Shown in pieces: positions 1 through 9,259 of a stretch of DNA of 64,000 nucleotides. Position 1 is the stretch's first letter; the number at the start of each line of letters is the position of its first letter. A program made the translations under genes and the position numbers. Source of the DNA: Oceanospirillum sp048265165 (GTDB taxonomy: Bacteria; Pseudomonadota; Gammaproteobacteria; Pseudomonadales; Halomonadaceae); contig NZ_JBLXCD010000003.1 of NCBI RefSeq assembly GCF_048265165.1, positions 1-64,000 of the forward strand, given 5' to 3'. The notes below the pieces were generated by a model. That model was given only the letters and a program-made list of their open reading frames with translations. It was not told where the DNA came from and ran no database searches.

Positions 1-707
1 GGTAATGTTACTCTTTACTTCCTTGCGACTCTTACCCTGCCCTATCCTAGGTTGGCTTTTCTGTAAGAAGTGATCCACCTTCTTGGCTGCTTTATCTAAC
101 GTGAGTATTGTTTTGGCTTTGCGGATATCCCGATCCAGTTCTTCTTCACTTTCCCAGCGGTCTTTGTCCTGATGTTCACTCAGGTGATGGCGGATCAGGC
201 GTTTGAGTTTCTGGCGCTTCTGTTCCAGCTCTTTAAAGGTGCCTGACCATTCTTTGGCCGCATTGGAGCGCATTTTACAGCCATCAATGGCAAAGAGTTC
301 ATGGCCTAAAAGTCCCTGCTGATCACAGATCAACAGCACCTGTTCAAACAGATCTTCAATGGCTTGGGGCCGGCTGCTAACAAAATGAGCAAGGGTGCTA
401 AAGTGCGGGACAGTATCGCAAGATAGGGCTTTAAAGATGATGTTGGTTTCGCAACACCACTGGATCTCACGGCTGGAGGTGATGCCTTTAGAATAAGCAA
501 ACAAGATGATTTTCAGCAAAATGGCTGGATCGTAGGCTGGGCGGCCTTCGCTATCATTCTTATAAGGCTGGTGAAACGCGGACAGATCCAGCTTTTCAGA
601 AACGAGGTAATGCAGGGCATGCTAAAAGTACCGGGCTGCAACTGATCCAGGTAATTGATCACCACCATCGACGTTTGGTTGTAGTCGTAGTGCTTGAATC
701 GAGCCAT
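1..707 (-). pseudogene. DUF772/DDE transposase, frameshifted and cut by window edge
   Basis: Reading leftwards from the ATG at 707, the product begins MARFKHYDYNQTSMVVINY, the usual N terminus of IS1182-like transposases with a DUF772 domain. At about 622-625 the frame is lost: after QPGTF one G is missing, so the annotated frame stops after 65 residues. The expected continuation (HYLVSEKLDLSAF, then GRPAYDPAILLKIILFAYSKGI and SREIQWCCETN) is present in the next frame down to position 1. This is therefore a single-base deletion in an otherwise well-kept gene. The C-terminal half with the rest of the DDE domain lies outside the window. Confidence 0.85.
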
Positions 708-769
708 CACCGCCTCCTGCGTTTCAAAACCCGATCAGATCATAGTTCGGGAGGTTTTTCTACAGCCTG
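1..769 (-). mobile_element. DUF772-type insertion sequence, right part only
   Basis: This is the transposase-proximal end of an insertion sequence that runs off the left edge. The outer end is the inverted repeat GTTTTTCTACAGCCTG at 754-769. The same end occurs at 43013-43028 and 43689-43704, each time followed directly by AACGC. The AAC at 770-772 is the likely 3-bp target duplication and is also the GTT core of an attC site read in cassette direction. The transposase resembles the IS1182 group of DDE elements; the family name is from memory and not certain. Confidence 0.8.
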
Positions 770-820
770 AACGCCTCAATAAGGGGCGCCGTAGGCGTCC
801 CTCTTGATTGACTTGTTACA
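770..820 (-). repeat. attC recombination site of cassette A3
   Basis: Read in cassette (minus) direction the site opens with GTAACAAGTCAATCAAGAGG and closes with TTATTGAGGCGTT. The two arms are imperfect reverse complements around a short TACG-type loop, and the outer cores are AAC and GTT, as in integron attC sites. The TAA stop of the preceding gene lies inside the first core, as in the other cassettes here. The outer GTT abuts the insertion-sequence end at 769. Confidence 0.85.
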
Positions 821-1646
821 TTTTCTTTCCGACTCTAATCCCATAGCTTTGGTCATCCAACTTTACCCGAAAAATTGGAGTGCTTGGAAAAGACTGCTGC
901 ATTATTTCAATGAGATCGATTTCATTTTGATCAGGTATTTTATCGCCAAAATATATGGCTTCTATGGATTTTTGCGAGATTTCTTTTAAGCCTGTAGTTG
1001 TGCATAATATTCTGCATTCACATTCATGCCCCCATTGATCATGCTTGCACTGTAATGCTTTTAGGTACTCAAAGTTACCTTTGTGTACTAGCGAAAACAG
1101 ATCGATTTCATGAGGCCTTGTTACATAATTAACTTTTGTATATGAGAATGTATCTGCAGCGTTTAACTCTCTGAGTGATCTATAAAGCTCTTTGGCATTA
1201 TATTTTATACAGAATCCTTTGAAACCATCCGCATATAGAGACCACATAATCATATTAGCTATATGAGAACGTTCATCATTTGGAATATCAGCAGACGTTG
1301 AATATATGCCCAAATTTCTTGTGTGCTCTATTGCTGATTTATGCTCTTTCTGAGCTTGCTCAACGACTGTTTCAAGGAAGGCCTCGGGATTTTCAAGGTA
1401 TCTCTGAAGAACAATATCCTTAACATGGCTCTTTTCTAGATTTTTCTCATCACATAACATTTCTATCATGTAATTTACACATTTTGTGATGAGTGCTTCT
1501 CGATCACTTGGGTAGATGGTTTTTGTTACACCTTCAAATGGATCATTCAATGAGTCCTGCGTAGAAAGCCATATTTTTCTGTTGAGTAAGGCGTTTTTGG
1601 AATTATCAGTAACTGTATGAAACTTATATATGTAATCGAAGTTCAC
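816..1646 (-). CDS. DUF2971 domain protein (cassette A3)
   Basis: A 276-residue cytoplasmic protein of the DUF2971 family, whose function is unknown. Typical family landmarks are visible: the N-terminal IWLSTQDSLNDPFEG segment, the central IMWSLYADGFKGFCIKY segment, and a later basic/acidic HECECRIL segment. No signal peptide or membrane segment is seen. It is AT-rich compared with the genes beyond 5.6 kb. It lies between two attC sites and is a single-gene integron cassette. DUF2971 proteins are frequent in cassettes and defence islands, but nothing here shows a specific activity. Confidence 0.8.
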   Translation of the reverse strand: MNFDYIYKFHTVTDNSKNALLNRKIWLSTQDSLNDPFEGVTKTIYPSDREALITKCVNYMIEMLCDEKNLEKSHVKDIVLQRYLENPEAFLETVVEQAQKEHKSAIEHTRNLGIYSTSADIPNDERSHIANMIMWSLYADGFKGFCIKYNAKELYRSLRELNAADTFSYTKVNYVTRPHEIDLFSLVHKGNFEYLKALQCKHDQWGHECECRILCTTTGLKEISQKSIEAIYFGDKIPDQNEIDLIEIMQQSFPSTPIFRVKLDDQSYGIRVGKKM

Positions 1647-1661
1647 TCGATACTCCCTTAA

Positions 1662-1766
1662 AAATGTAACGCCCTAATAACAGGCAATAAAATAGTTGGC
1701 TAAAATCAGCGACGAAGGAGCAAAAGCCAACTGTTTTTTGTCCTTGTTTATTAGCTTGTTATTTTT
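1662..1766 (-). repeat. attC recombination site of cassette A2
   Basis: A long attC, about 100 bp. The left arm starting AACGCCCTAATAACAGGC at 1668 pairs with the right arm, whose reverse complement starts AACAAGCTAATAAACAAGG. Both arms end in an AGTTGGC stem. The TGA of the upstream gene touches the inner core. Confidence 0.87.
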
Positions 1767-2413
1767 CATTTGATTGCACGGGTTAGATTTGCCATTGCTA
1801 AACCCAACTCTCGAATTGCAATAAAAAGAATTTTTGTGAAAGGAGGCATCTCTTCAATTGCATCGTCTAGTGTTGGTTCTTTACGGCTTGCTGTATTTAG
1901 TATTTCTTTAAGTTGGCTTACATTTGGATCGGAGTCTATTTCTTCATTAAGAGCTTCTAGTTTTTGAGACACTTCCTTTAGTTTTTCAATATTTTCACTT
2001 AATTGAGCGTTAGTGGATATTTCTTCCATTATCTTTTTTTCGTGATGAGAATATTGCTCTTTAAGAAATAGAGCTAAGCTAGCCTTCTTAACTAATAGTT
2101 CCATTTCTTTCTTTTGAACGGCTAAATCACCTAGCTCTTCTTTAGTTTTTTCTCTAGTCTCTTCTAAATTACTTAGTTCCTCGGTTGTCTTAGCAATAGA
2201 CCTAAGTGAATCCATTTCTATTTCTTGAAGATCAGTCTTGGTTAAAGCAGGCTTTGTAAAAGCAAACAACCCTACTACTGACGCCAAACCACCTACAATG
2301 CCTGCATATGAGAAATAAACTTCCTTATCAAAAATACCAAAATGGACAGCTATCCAGCCGCCAATAAAATATGCGATACATAATAATATTAATATTGCAG
2401 ATAATCGTCTCAC
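1766..2413 (-). CDS. membrane-anchored coiled-coil protein (cassette A2)
   Basis: A 215-residue protein not recognised as a named family. Residues about 4-26 and 33-54 are hydrophobic and should form a hairpin of two membrane helices. Residues about 65-165 are rich in Glu, Lys, Leu and Gln in heptad-like order and predict a long coiled coil. The tail (DDAIEEMPPFTKILFIAIRE) is amphipathic. It has its own attC, so it is a separate cassette from the nuclease-NTPase gene. Its role is unknown; a membrane-tethered scaffold or effector is possible but only inferred. Confidence 0.7.
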   Translation of the reverse strand: MRRLSAILILLCIAYFIGGWIAVHFGIFDKEVYFSYAGIVGGLASVVGLFAFTKPALTKTDLQEIEMDSLRSIAKTTEELSNLEETREKTKEELGDLAVQKKEMELLVKKASLALFLKEQYSHHEKKIMEEISTNAQLSENIEKLKEVSQKLEALNEEIDSDPNVSQLKEILNTASRKEPTLDDAIEEMPPFTKILFIAIRELGLAMANLTRAIK

Positions 2414-2428
2414 TCTGACTCCTTATGA

Positions 2429-2477
2429 AACATAACGCCGCATTCAGCGGCTTGTCCGCTGCAATGCTTTGTTATAC
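2429..2477 (-). repeat. attC recombination site of cassette A1
   Basis: A short, near-canonical attC. In cassette direction it opens TAACAAAGCATTGCAGCGG and closes CCGCTGAATGCGGCGTTA. The arms pair well over about 17 bp with the usual offset bases. The last codons and TGA of the large upstream gene are read from inside this site (2444-2446). Confidence 0.92.
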
Positions 2478-5155
2478 GAGTCTAAAAACTCAAGATACTT
2501 TAGCAAGCCATTCAAATACCTTTTGCTGGATGTATCCTTCCAAGTTTTACCCAAAGCGTCCTTTAACCTAAGTGCCATCCCGCCCCTATCATCTGGCTTT
2601 GTTTCACTTATTTCACGAGCCAAGTTAACTGTGTCGGAGTTTAAAAGTGCTTGCGCTAAAATTTCATTTGCGCCTAAGGATAAATCAATGTTCTTAGTAA
2701 AAATCACGCTTGAGTCTTCTTGTCTTTTACAGATTCCCAAGGAAACAAGGTCCATCACAGAGTTCCTCATCTTTTTTTCATTTTGTTTTATAAGGCTCAC
2801 TGAACCATTATCAATTAATAATGCAATCAGCTCTAAACTTTTAGAAGGCGACGTAGCAGCTAAGAATAAGTAGCTTTTCGTTCCTAGTACACCATAATCT
2901 GGTGAGAATTCTGAAATTGGGTAAACTGCCATTCCATTAGTGCTTTTACTTAATAGACCAGAAAAAAGAAGCCAATTTAAAAACTTTGAAGAATAGCCCT
3001 TTGGCGTATCACCTCTTTCATTTGAATACACAACATTCAAAGCTTGAGCATACTCCTCACTTGTAACAATTATTTTTCCTTTACCACCTGCACTGGAATG
3101 TAAATTCAAATATATTATATGACCGCTCAGATGAGCCCTTATAATGTCCTCAGGTTTTTCATTGCTATTAATAGGTGAAAAATTTCCGTCACTTTCCTTC
3201 TTTATTAATGAAAAAGATTGTAAATCCATGACAATATTAGTAAGAGTTCCCTTTTTATAATTAGTGATTTTTAGAAGCTGTTCAAAATTCAACTTCCTTT
3301 TATCAACAATAATCCTGTATATCGTAACTGCCATTTTCACGCTAGCTGCGGGCATATACGACCATGGGATAACCGGCGCTTCATCGGTAATCAAATAGTC
3401 TCTGAAAACATCCCAATATACAGATATCTTCTCTCCCGTTTTGATTACAAGCCTATCCGTAATTAAGTTGTAAACCGTTTGCTGGCCAAATTCCTTTGTT
3501 ACTTGATAATGGTCAATTGGTGAATTATTGGCAACAAATCTCAAGCAGTCTACTTCCCTATCTGGCCTTTCCAAGTCCTCATCAAACAGGGATTTAATCT
3601 GTAACTGTGTAATTAACAACTCCTCTTGCGATACTTTGTTGTTAATTTTATTAAAGATATGCATACATAGTTTTTTTAGAAGCCAAGGAAAACCTTGTGA
3701 CTGCTGCATTACCCTAGTTCGAAGCGATTTATTTAATTTAATACCGATGCTTTTTTCATAACTAGCTATCAATTTTGAAGAGTCTTTGATTGTAAATATG
3801 TCTAGCTTTTTATCGACCCTCCTATCCTTCAATTTACTCCACATTGAGTATGCTGGATTTTCCTCGCCAAGCGTAATCCCACTTCGCCAGGAAAACCCTA
3901 CAACAAAATTCATTTTTTCTGATGAAACATCAATAGCGAATCTTTCAAATGCTCTAAAAAGACCAAAAAGCTCTTCCTTCATGAAAACTTCTTCAAATTG
4001 ATCAAAGAAAAGAACCAGAACCTTTCCATTGTCTTTCAGGTAGTTCGTACATTGAGAAAAACTTACGCCAGATGTTATATCTTCAATATTCTCTACTTTA
4101 AAATCACCACTAAATTCGATGAAATCATCTGAAATTGCACTTTCAAAAGCTTTAACTATTGTCTCTGCAACAAATCTTGCTCCTCTTGCTGATCGAACAT
4201 CAACAGGATATAGATAGTATTTATTTTTCCACTTTATATTTCTAAATCGTTCAGATAAGCATGCAACTAGAGATGATTTTCCGTTACCAGACGCCCCAAT
4301 TATAGACATTAACCTTGTGTCAGTTTTCTGATTATTGACCGAGTCAAGAAAGTCCCAAATGTCTTTTTGAATAGCATCACGTCCTACAAAATCTGATGGC
4401 TTACATGGTTTTGGGTCCATAATATCATCGGCGACGATGATGCCGCTCACCACCTCTCTTTGAACTTGGACAACAGGTTTTTTATCTTTTTCTACATTCG
4501 TGGAAAATGGAAAAATAGGAATGTTTTCAAAAATATTTTGAGTGTCAAGAATCGTACGAATTTCTTTGCAATTAACAATATTATTGCCATTGAAGGCAAG
4601 AACTCTACTAGTAATACCTTCATTCATTTCTTGGAATAGCCAAGTAAAAGACAGCTCTGGATGAACAAGAAGAGTAGCGTGAGTTATATTCGCGTCCAGG
4701 TCCAGAGACTCATAGTCATTTACTTTTCCTGAAACCTTTAATGCATCCAATATCTCTTGCTTTCCATAAAATGAATAATCGCAACCATCCATTTCACGAT
4801 ATGTTTCATAAGCTCCTTGAGCATCTTTCCCCAAATTTGCAGTAGAAAACAACGCTATTCTATCTATTTTTGCCCTAGTAGCTTGGGCAAAACACAAATC
4901 AACAATACCCGCATCGATATTTTTAGAGTTATAGAACTTGCATTCAACATATACCGTTTTTCCAGATGGTGTATGTTTTGCCTGAATGTCAATTTCCATC
5001 CCTGTCTTTCGTATTTCTACATTTAAAATTTCATATGACTGCTTCTTTAATATATCGGCACACAATTTCTCAAAGAAGGCCCCCTTCTTAGTATTAGTGT
5101 AGGCCTCAGGAACTACCACTAAAATATTTCTTTCAATCGGAATAGTTCTATTCAT
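2444..5155 (-). CDS. Mrr-like nuclease fused to STAND-type NTPase (cassette A1)
   Basis: About 903 residues. The N terminus carries a PD-(D/E)xK restriction-endonuclease fold of the Mrr type: KTGMEIDIQAK followed 15 residues later by the VECK motif. A second module has FVGRDAIQ, a Walker A motif GASGNGKSS (near residue 290) and a Walker B VLVLFFDQFEE about 95 residues later, as in STAND/NACHT-like NTPases. The C-terminal 400 residues are helical with no recognised repeats and could be the sensor. The start at 5155 or 5158 follows AAGGA. The longer frame to 5212 would read into the attI leader, so those residues come from vector-like sequence. The design (nuclease, NTPase, sensor) resembles antiviral STAND proteins. 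Function is inferred, not shown. Confidence 0.72.
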   Translation of the reverse strand: MNRTIPIERNILVVVPEAYTNTKKGAFFEKLCADILKKQSYEILNVEIRKTGMEIDIQAKHTPSGKTVYVECKFYNSKNIDAGIVDLCFAQATRAKIDRIALFSTANLGKDAQGAYETYREMDGCDYSFYGKQEILDALKVSGKVNDYESLDLDANITHATLLVHPELSFTWLFQEMNEGITSRVLAFNGNNIVNCKEIRTILDTQNIFENIPIFPFSTNVEKDKKPVVQVQREVVSGIIVADDIMDPKPCKPSDFVGRDAIQKDIWDFLDSVNNQKTDTRLMSIIGASGNGKSSLVACLSERFRNIKWKNKYYLYPVDVRSARGARFVAETIVKAFESAISDDFIEFSGDFKVENIEDITSGVSFSQCTNYLKDNGKVLVLFFDQFEEVFMKEELFGLFRAFERFAIDVSSEKMNFVVGFSWRSGITLGEENPAYSMWSKLKDRRVDKKLDIFTIKDSSKLIASYEKSIGIKLNKSLRTRVMQQSQGFPWLLKKLCMHIFNKINNKVSQEELLITQLQIKSLFDEDLERPDREVDCLRFVANNSPIDHYQVTKEFGQQTVYNLITDRLVIKTGEKISVYWDVFRDYLITDEAPVIPWSYMPAASVKMAVTIYRIIVDKRKLNFEQLLKITNYKKGTLTNIVMDLQSFSLIKKESDGNFSPINSNEKPEDIIRAHLSGHIIYLNLHSSAGGKGKIIVTSEEYAQALNVVYSNERGDTPKGYSSKFLNWLLFSGLLSKSTNGMAVYPISEFSPDYGVLGTKSYLFLAATSPSKSLELIALLIDNGSVSLIKQNEKKMRNSVMDLVSLGICKRQEDSSVIFTKNIDLSLGANEILAQALLNSDTVNLAREISETKPDDRGGMALRLKDALGKTWKDTSSKRYLNGLLKYLEFLDSYNKALQRTSR

Positions 5156-5192
5156 CATTTTCCTTGCAGCTGGGTGCCGCGAATATTCGTAT

Positions 5193-5470
5193 AACATTTT
5201 AATCATAGGCATGCGCGTTTTGCCGATTTCAATATACCGCCAAAAATTGAGGAAAGACTCTGATTAGAAAGGAAAAATCCATCTTATGATCCAAGCGCTT
5301 CCCTGCTAAACGCGCATGCGCATATACGCCAATAACCGTGCGCCTGTTATTGCCGCGCCCGTTCCTATAATTCATTGAATTTACAGATTATCCAATTTCT
5401 TCGCACCGGTAAACCGCGCATTAAGTCGGACAAACCGAGCACGTTTTTCTGCAAAATCAAAAATATACTG
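5193..5470 (-). repeat. attI-like integron leader, copy 1
   Basis: These 278 bp recur at 46082-46359 with the same length and about 87% identity by manual count (35 mismatches). In both places the repeat starts exactly at the AAC (GTT in cassette direction) where the first cassette begins, and it lies on the side away from the cassettes. Next to this copy is the start of an integron integrase. Position and content fit an attI site plus cassette promoter. A weak promoter-like pair for leftward transcription, TTGGAT and AATTAT with 17 bp between, is seen in both copies. Confidence 0.75.
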
Positions 5471-5514
5471 TATATTTAACCATGCAAGGACAAATATCAC
5501 ATGAAGGGCGGTTT

Positions 5515-5576
5515 ATGGCTAAAAGTCCATTTTGGGACGGTGTCAGATCAGAGACACGCCAGCGCACCAATACCGC

Positions 5577-5580
<4 letters not shown>
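5515..5580 (+). pseudogene. intI: truncated integron integrase (IntI) N terminus
   Basis: The ORF reads MAKSPFWDGVRSETRQRTNTA then TAA. Its first 14-17 residues match the usual start of integron tyrosine recombinases (M-K-S-P-F-L-x-S-V-R-x-E-I-R-x-R). It is transcribed away from the attI leader, as intI normally is. Homology ends near 5565, where the next gene's tail begins, so about 95% of the integrase is missing. Upstream, CTGTATATTTAACCAT at 5468-5483 is a poor LexA-like match; intI genes are often SOS-controlled, but this site is not convincing alone. Confidence 0.72.
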
Positions 5581-6725
<1,145 letters not shown>

Positions 6726-6773
6726 GAGGAACTCCTGCAAGACAGCCGGGCTGCCGATAAATGGTGTAATCCC

Positions 6774-6797
6774 AAAGTGTTACAATATAACATTTTA
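6774..6797. promoter_or_regulatory. Zur-box-like palindrome
   Basis: GTGTTACAATATAACATTTT closely follows the gammaproteobacterial Zur operator pattern (GAAATGTTATA-N-TATAACATTTC). It lies between the CobW gene and the divergent small gene at 6849, so it could control both. Confidence 0.7.
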
Positions 6798-6848
6798 AAT
6801 GTCTGCCGGGTCACCCATGAAACTCAGTATCGTCAAACAGGTGCTCTT

Positions 6849-7088
6849 ATGCGTCGCTCCAGCCGAAACCCTTTTTTACGCCTGCCGATCACTCTTGGCA
6901 ATGATGTGATCCACCACCTGATTCATGCGGACCATATTCTGCAGATCACTGCCGAAGATGAGCTTTCCTGCTCTCTTGAGCTGGTTAATGGCAAAGAGTA
7001 CCAGGTAGAACTAGACCTGAAAGCGATGGAGCACCTGCTGAATCAGGCCTATGGCCATGAATTAGCCCAGCCAGCGCTGGATCTGTAA
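6849..7088 (+). CDS. small uncharacterised protein next to Zur box
   Basis: A 79-residue protein starting MRRSSRNPFLRLPITLGND at an ATG preceded by AGGTG with five bases between. It is acidic towards the C terminus, with no membrane segment and no recognised motif. It is divergent from the CobW GTPase over a shared Zur-like box, so it may belong to the zinc response. This is inferred from position only. The next gene, pxpBC, is convergent and ends 31 bp after it. Confidence 0.55.
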   Translation: MRRSSRNPFLRLPITLGNDVIHHLIHADHILQITAEDELSCSLELVNGKEYQVELDLKAMEHLLNQAYGHELAQPALDL

Positions 7089-7119
7089 GCGGGCCAGCAG
7101 CAGGTTCTGCCATCATCTT

Positions 7120-8859
7120 TTAAGCCTTACGGAAGTATCGATAAAAGCGCATCAGATCCTGCTGCGCCCCATGGCATGACATGGGTTCAAAGCGCACCTT
7201 GGTATTAGGATGGCGCTGGGCCAACTGGCCGGTATCCGGTGGATAAACGCAGCCTAGCTTGGGGTAGCCACCAATGGTCTGACGGTCACGCATCAACACG
7301 ATGGGCTGACCATCCGGTGGCACCTGAATCGCCCCAAGTGCAATACCTTCAGAGATGATATCTGGCTGCAGCGCTTTAATAGGAGCCCCCTGCAGGCGCA
7401 CTCCCATACGGTCACTGTCCGGTGAAATCTGATAGGTCTCACTGAAGAAGCGCTCCAACTGCTCCGCCGGGAACAGGTTATACTGATAACCGGCAATCAC
7501 CCGCAGCACCAGAGTTTCGGAATAATCCGGCAGGTAGTTGTTACTGACCCGCTTACCGATCAGTTTTTGCAGCTGAGGATCTTTGCGATGCTCCTGCTCA
7601 GTACAAGGCAGACAATCACCAAAGCTCAGCAGTTTGCCCTCTCCGGTCAGCCCTCCCATCTGCTCTCGCTGAACCGTAGCGACACTGCCAAAACACGGCT
7701 TAACCTGAAAGCCGCCCTTCACCGCCAGATAAGCCCGCGTGCCGGAACGGGGGTAGCCAAATTCCAGCCGATCACCTGCTCGCACAGGAATCACCTGCCA
7801 GTTCGCCACGGACTGACCATTCAAAGTCGGTGCGAGATCTGCTCCGGTGACCGCGATCAGAGTATCCACCTGGGCCTGCAGTTTGAGACCACCAAAGCTG
7901 ACCTCCACGGCCGGAGCATTCCAGGGGTTTTTCAGCAGGTGGTTACCCCAGAGAAAAGCATGTTCATCCAGAGGCCCGCCGGTGGTCAGACCAACATACT
8001 GAAAACCGATACGCCCGGCATCCTGTAACTGGGACATCAACCCTGGATGAATCACGGTAAAGCCCGCTTTCAGGCCTGAGCTAAGATCAGCGCTTTTATC
8101 ACGGCTTTTGGCCTGAGCCGCATCTGGCTGCATTTTTTGATCAGGCACAGCATCAGGATCTTCATCAAGGACACCACCCAGTGCCAGAAACTGCTCCCGG
8201 CTGATGGGTTCAAAGCGTACCGAATCCCCCTGAGCCAAGGGTGTCAGATCCGGCAGGGAACGGTCGATCATCGCCTGGGGTGTTCGGCCAATAATATTCC
8301 AACCGCCTGGGGATTCCAGCGGATATACCGCCGTTTGCGTACCGGCAATCGCAACGGAGCCTTTGGCAACACTAAGGCGTGGAGTGGCATGACGGGGAGC
8401 CTGAATGGACTCATCGACATCCCCCAGATAGGCAAATCCGGGAGCAAATCCGATGGCGGCGACCCGATAAGCTTTACGGCTATGTCGCTGAATGACCTCG
8501 TCGGGTGTTAAGCCTTTGCTCTGTGCCAGTGCTTCCAGGTCCGGTGCCACCTCTGGGTGATAGTAAACGGGAATCGAAATCTGCTGGCCTGCTCTGATGG
8601 CTTCCGAGGGGTTATTCGCCCAATGTTCCGTCAGGGGCTCCAGCAGCGCATCAAGCTCGAATCTGAGCTTTGCCGCATCCGTCTGCAGCAGATCAAAGGT
8701 GAGCAGAACCGTCGTATAAGCCGGAATCAAATCGGTTATACCGGTCAGTCCCCGAATCTTTTCGCAGGCCTGGGCGATGCGGGCACTAAGCTGAGCACTG
8801 GGCCGCGCGGCAAAATAGAGTATCAGACTATCAGTAGAGGCTGTTTCAATACGCACCAT
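7120..8859 (-). CDS. pxpBC: 5-oxoprolinase subunits B and C fused (PxpB-PxpC)
   Basis: A 579-residue fusion. Residues 1-240 match PxpB/KipI (allophanate hydrolase subunit 1 type), with GFAPGFAYLGDVDE and ATPRLSVAKGSVAIAGTQT. After a Ser/Asp-rich linker, residues about 265-579 match PxpC/KipA, with PGLMSQLQDAGRIGFQYVGL, GGPLDEHAF, VEVSFGGL and the late RDRQTIGGYPKLG. With PxpA the complex cleaves 5-oxoproline with ATP to give glutamate. Here only a C-terminal scrap of pxpA is found upstream (8961-9083), so activity needs a pxpA gene elsewhere. Confidence 0.9.
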   Translation of the reverse strand: MVRIETASTDSLILYFAARPSAQLSARIAQACEKIRGLTGITDLIPAYTTVLLTFDLLQTDAAKLRFELDALLEPLTEHWANNPSEAIRAGQQISIPVYYHPEVAPDLEALAQSKGLTPDEVIQRHSRKAYRVAAIGFAPGFAYLGDVDESIQAPRHATPRLSVAKGSVAIAGTQTAVYPLESPGGWNIIGRTPQAMIDRSLPDLTPLAQGDSVRFEPISREQFLALGGVLDEDPDAVPDQKMQPDAAQAKSRDKSADLSSGLKAGFTVIHPGLMSQLQDAGRIGFQYVGLTTGGPLDEHAFLWGNHLLKNPWNAPAVEVSFGGLKLQAQVDTLIAVTGADLAPTLNGQSVANWQVIPVRAGDRLEFGYPRSGTRAYLAVKGGFQVKPCFGSVATVQREQMGGLTGEGKLLSFGDCLPCTEQEHRKDPQLQKLIGKRVSNNYLPDYSETLVLRVIAGYQYNLFPAEQLERFFSETYQISPDSDRMGVRLQGAPIKALQPDIISEGIALGAIQVPPDGQPIVLMRDRQTIGGYPKLGCVYPPDTGQLAQRHPNTKVRFEPMSCHGAQQDLMRFYRYFRKA

Positions 8860-8960
8860 GGGGTTATCAGTTCCGGTTGTTTCTCGTGGTTCTGGTCATC
8901 CAAATAGCTGCAGAGCCGAATCAGAAAGGCGGCCCTGTCATCCATTATCATAAAGATTAC

Positions 8961-9083
8961 TTAACGCGCTTTCAGTGCCTGAGGAATCGCTTTTACGGTA
9001 TATAAAGACACGTCATTGTCTCCCTGTACACATAGGGTATCAGCCTTATAGGGCATCACACCCTGATCTATGCCTGTAACCCA
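8961..9083 (-). pseudogene. pxpA: remnant of pxpA (LamB/YcsF), last 40 codons
   Basis: Upstream of pxpBC on the same strand an in-frame stretch ends KADTLCVQGDNDVSLYTVKA, then IPQALKAR and TAA. This mirrors the conserved end of LamB/YcsF proteins (ADTLCVHGD...A...I..AL). Reading back, the frame meets a stop at 9084-9086 and homology disappears. The expected order pxpA-pxpB-pxpC is thus broken by loss of nearly all of pxpA. Confidence 0.68.
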
Positions 9084-9259
9084 TTAAAAGCGCTGTTTTT
9101 ATTACACTTTTCACCTTAACACAGTTAGATTATACCCTGTCGGATTTATGACCTGAACCCTGGGTCGATCCGGGCCCTGCTACAGGAAGTATTCATCTGA
9201 AGCCAGGGAGATCTCTCAACCTTTATTTTCGGACTTAAACCTTTTGAGGTGACCCTCCA
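9084..9259. other. intergenic leader of the asparaginase gene
   Basis: No further coding sequence is seen between the pxpA scrap and the asparaginase gene. The 3' end carries TTTTGAGGTGACCCTCCA directly before the ATG at 9260, a usable ribosome-binding site. Confidence 0.5.

Noticed and set aside
5468..5483. LexA box before the intI stub
   Set aside because: Only the left half CTGT fits; the right half reads CCAT rather than ACAG, and the second leader copy lacks even that.
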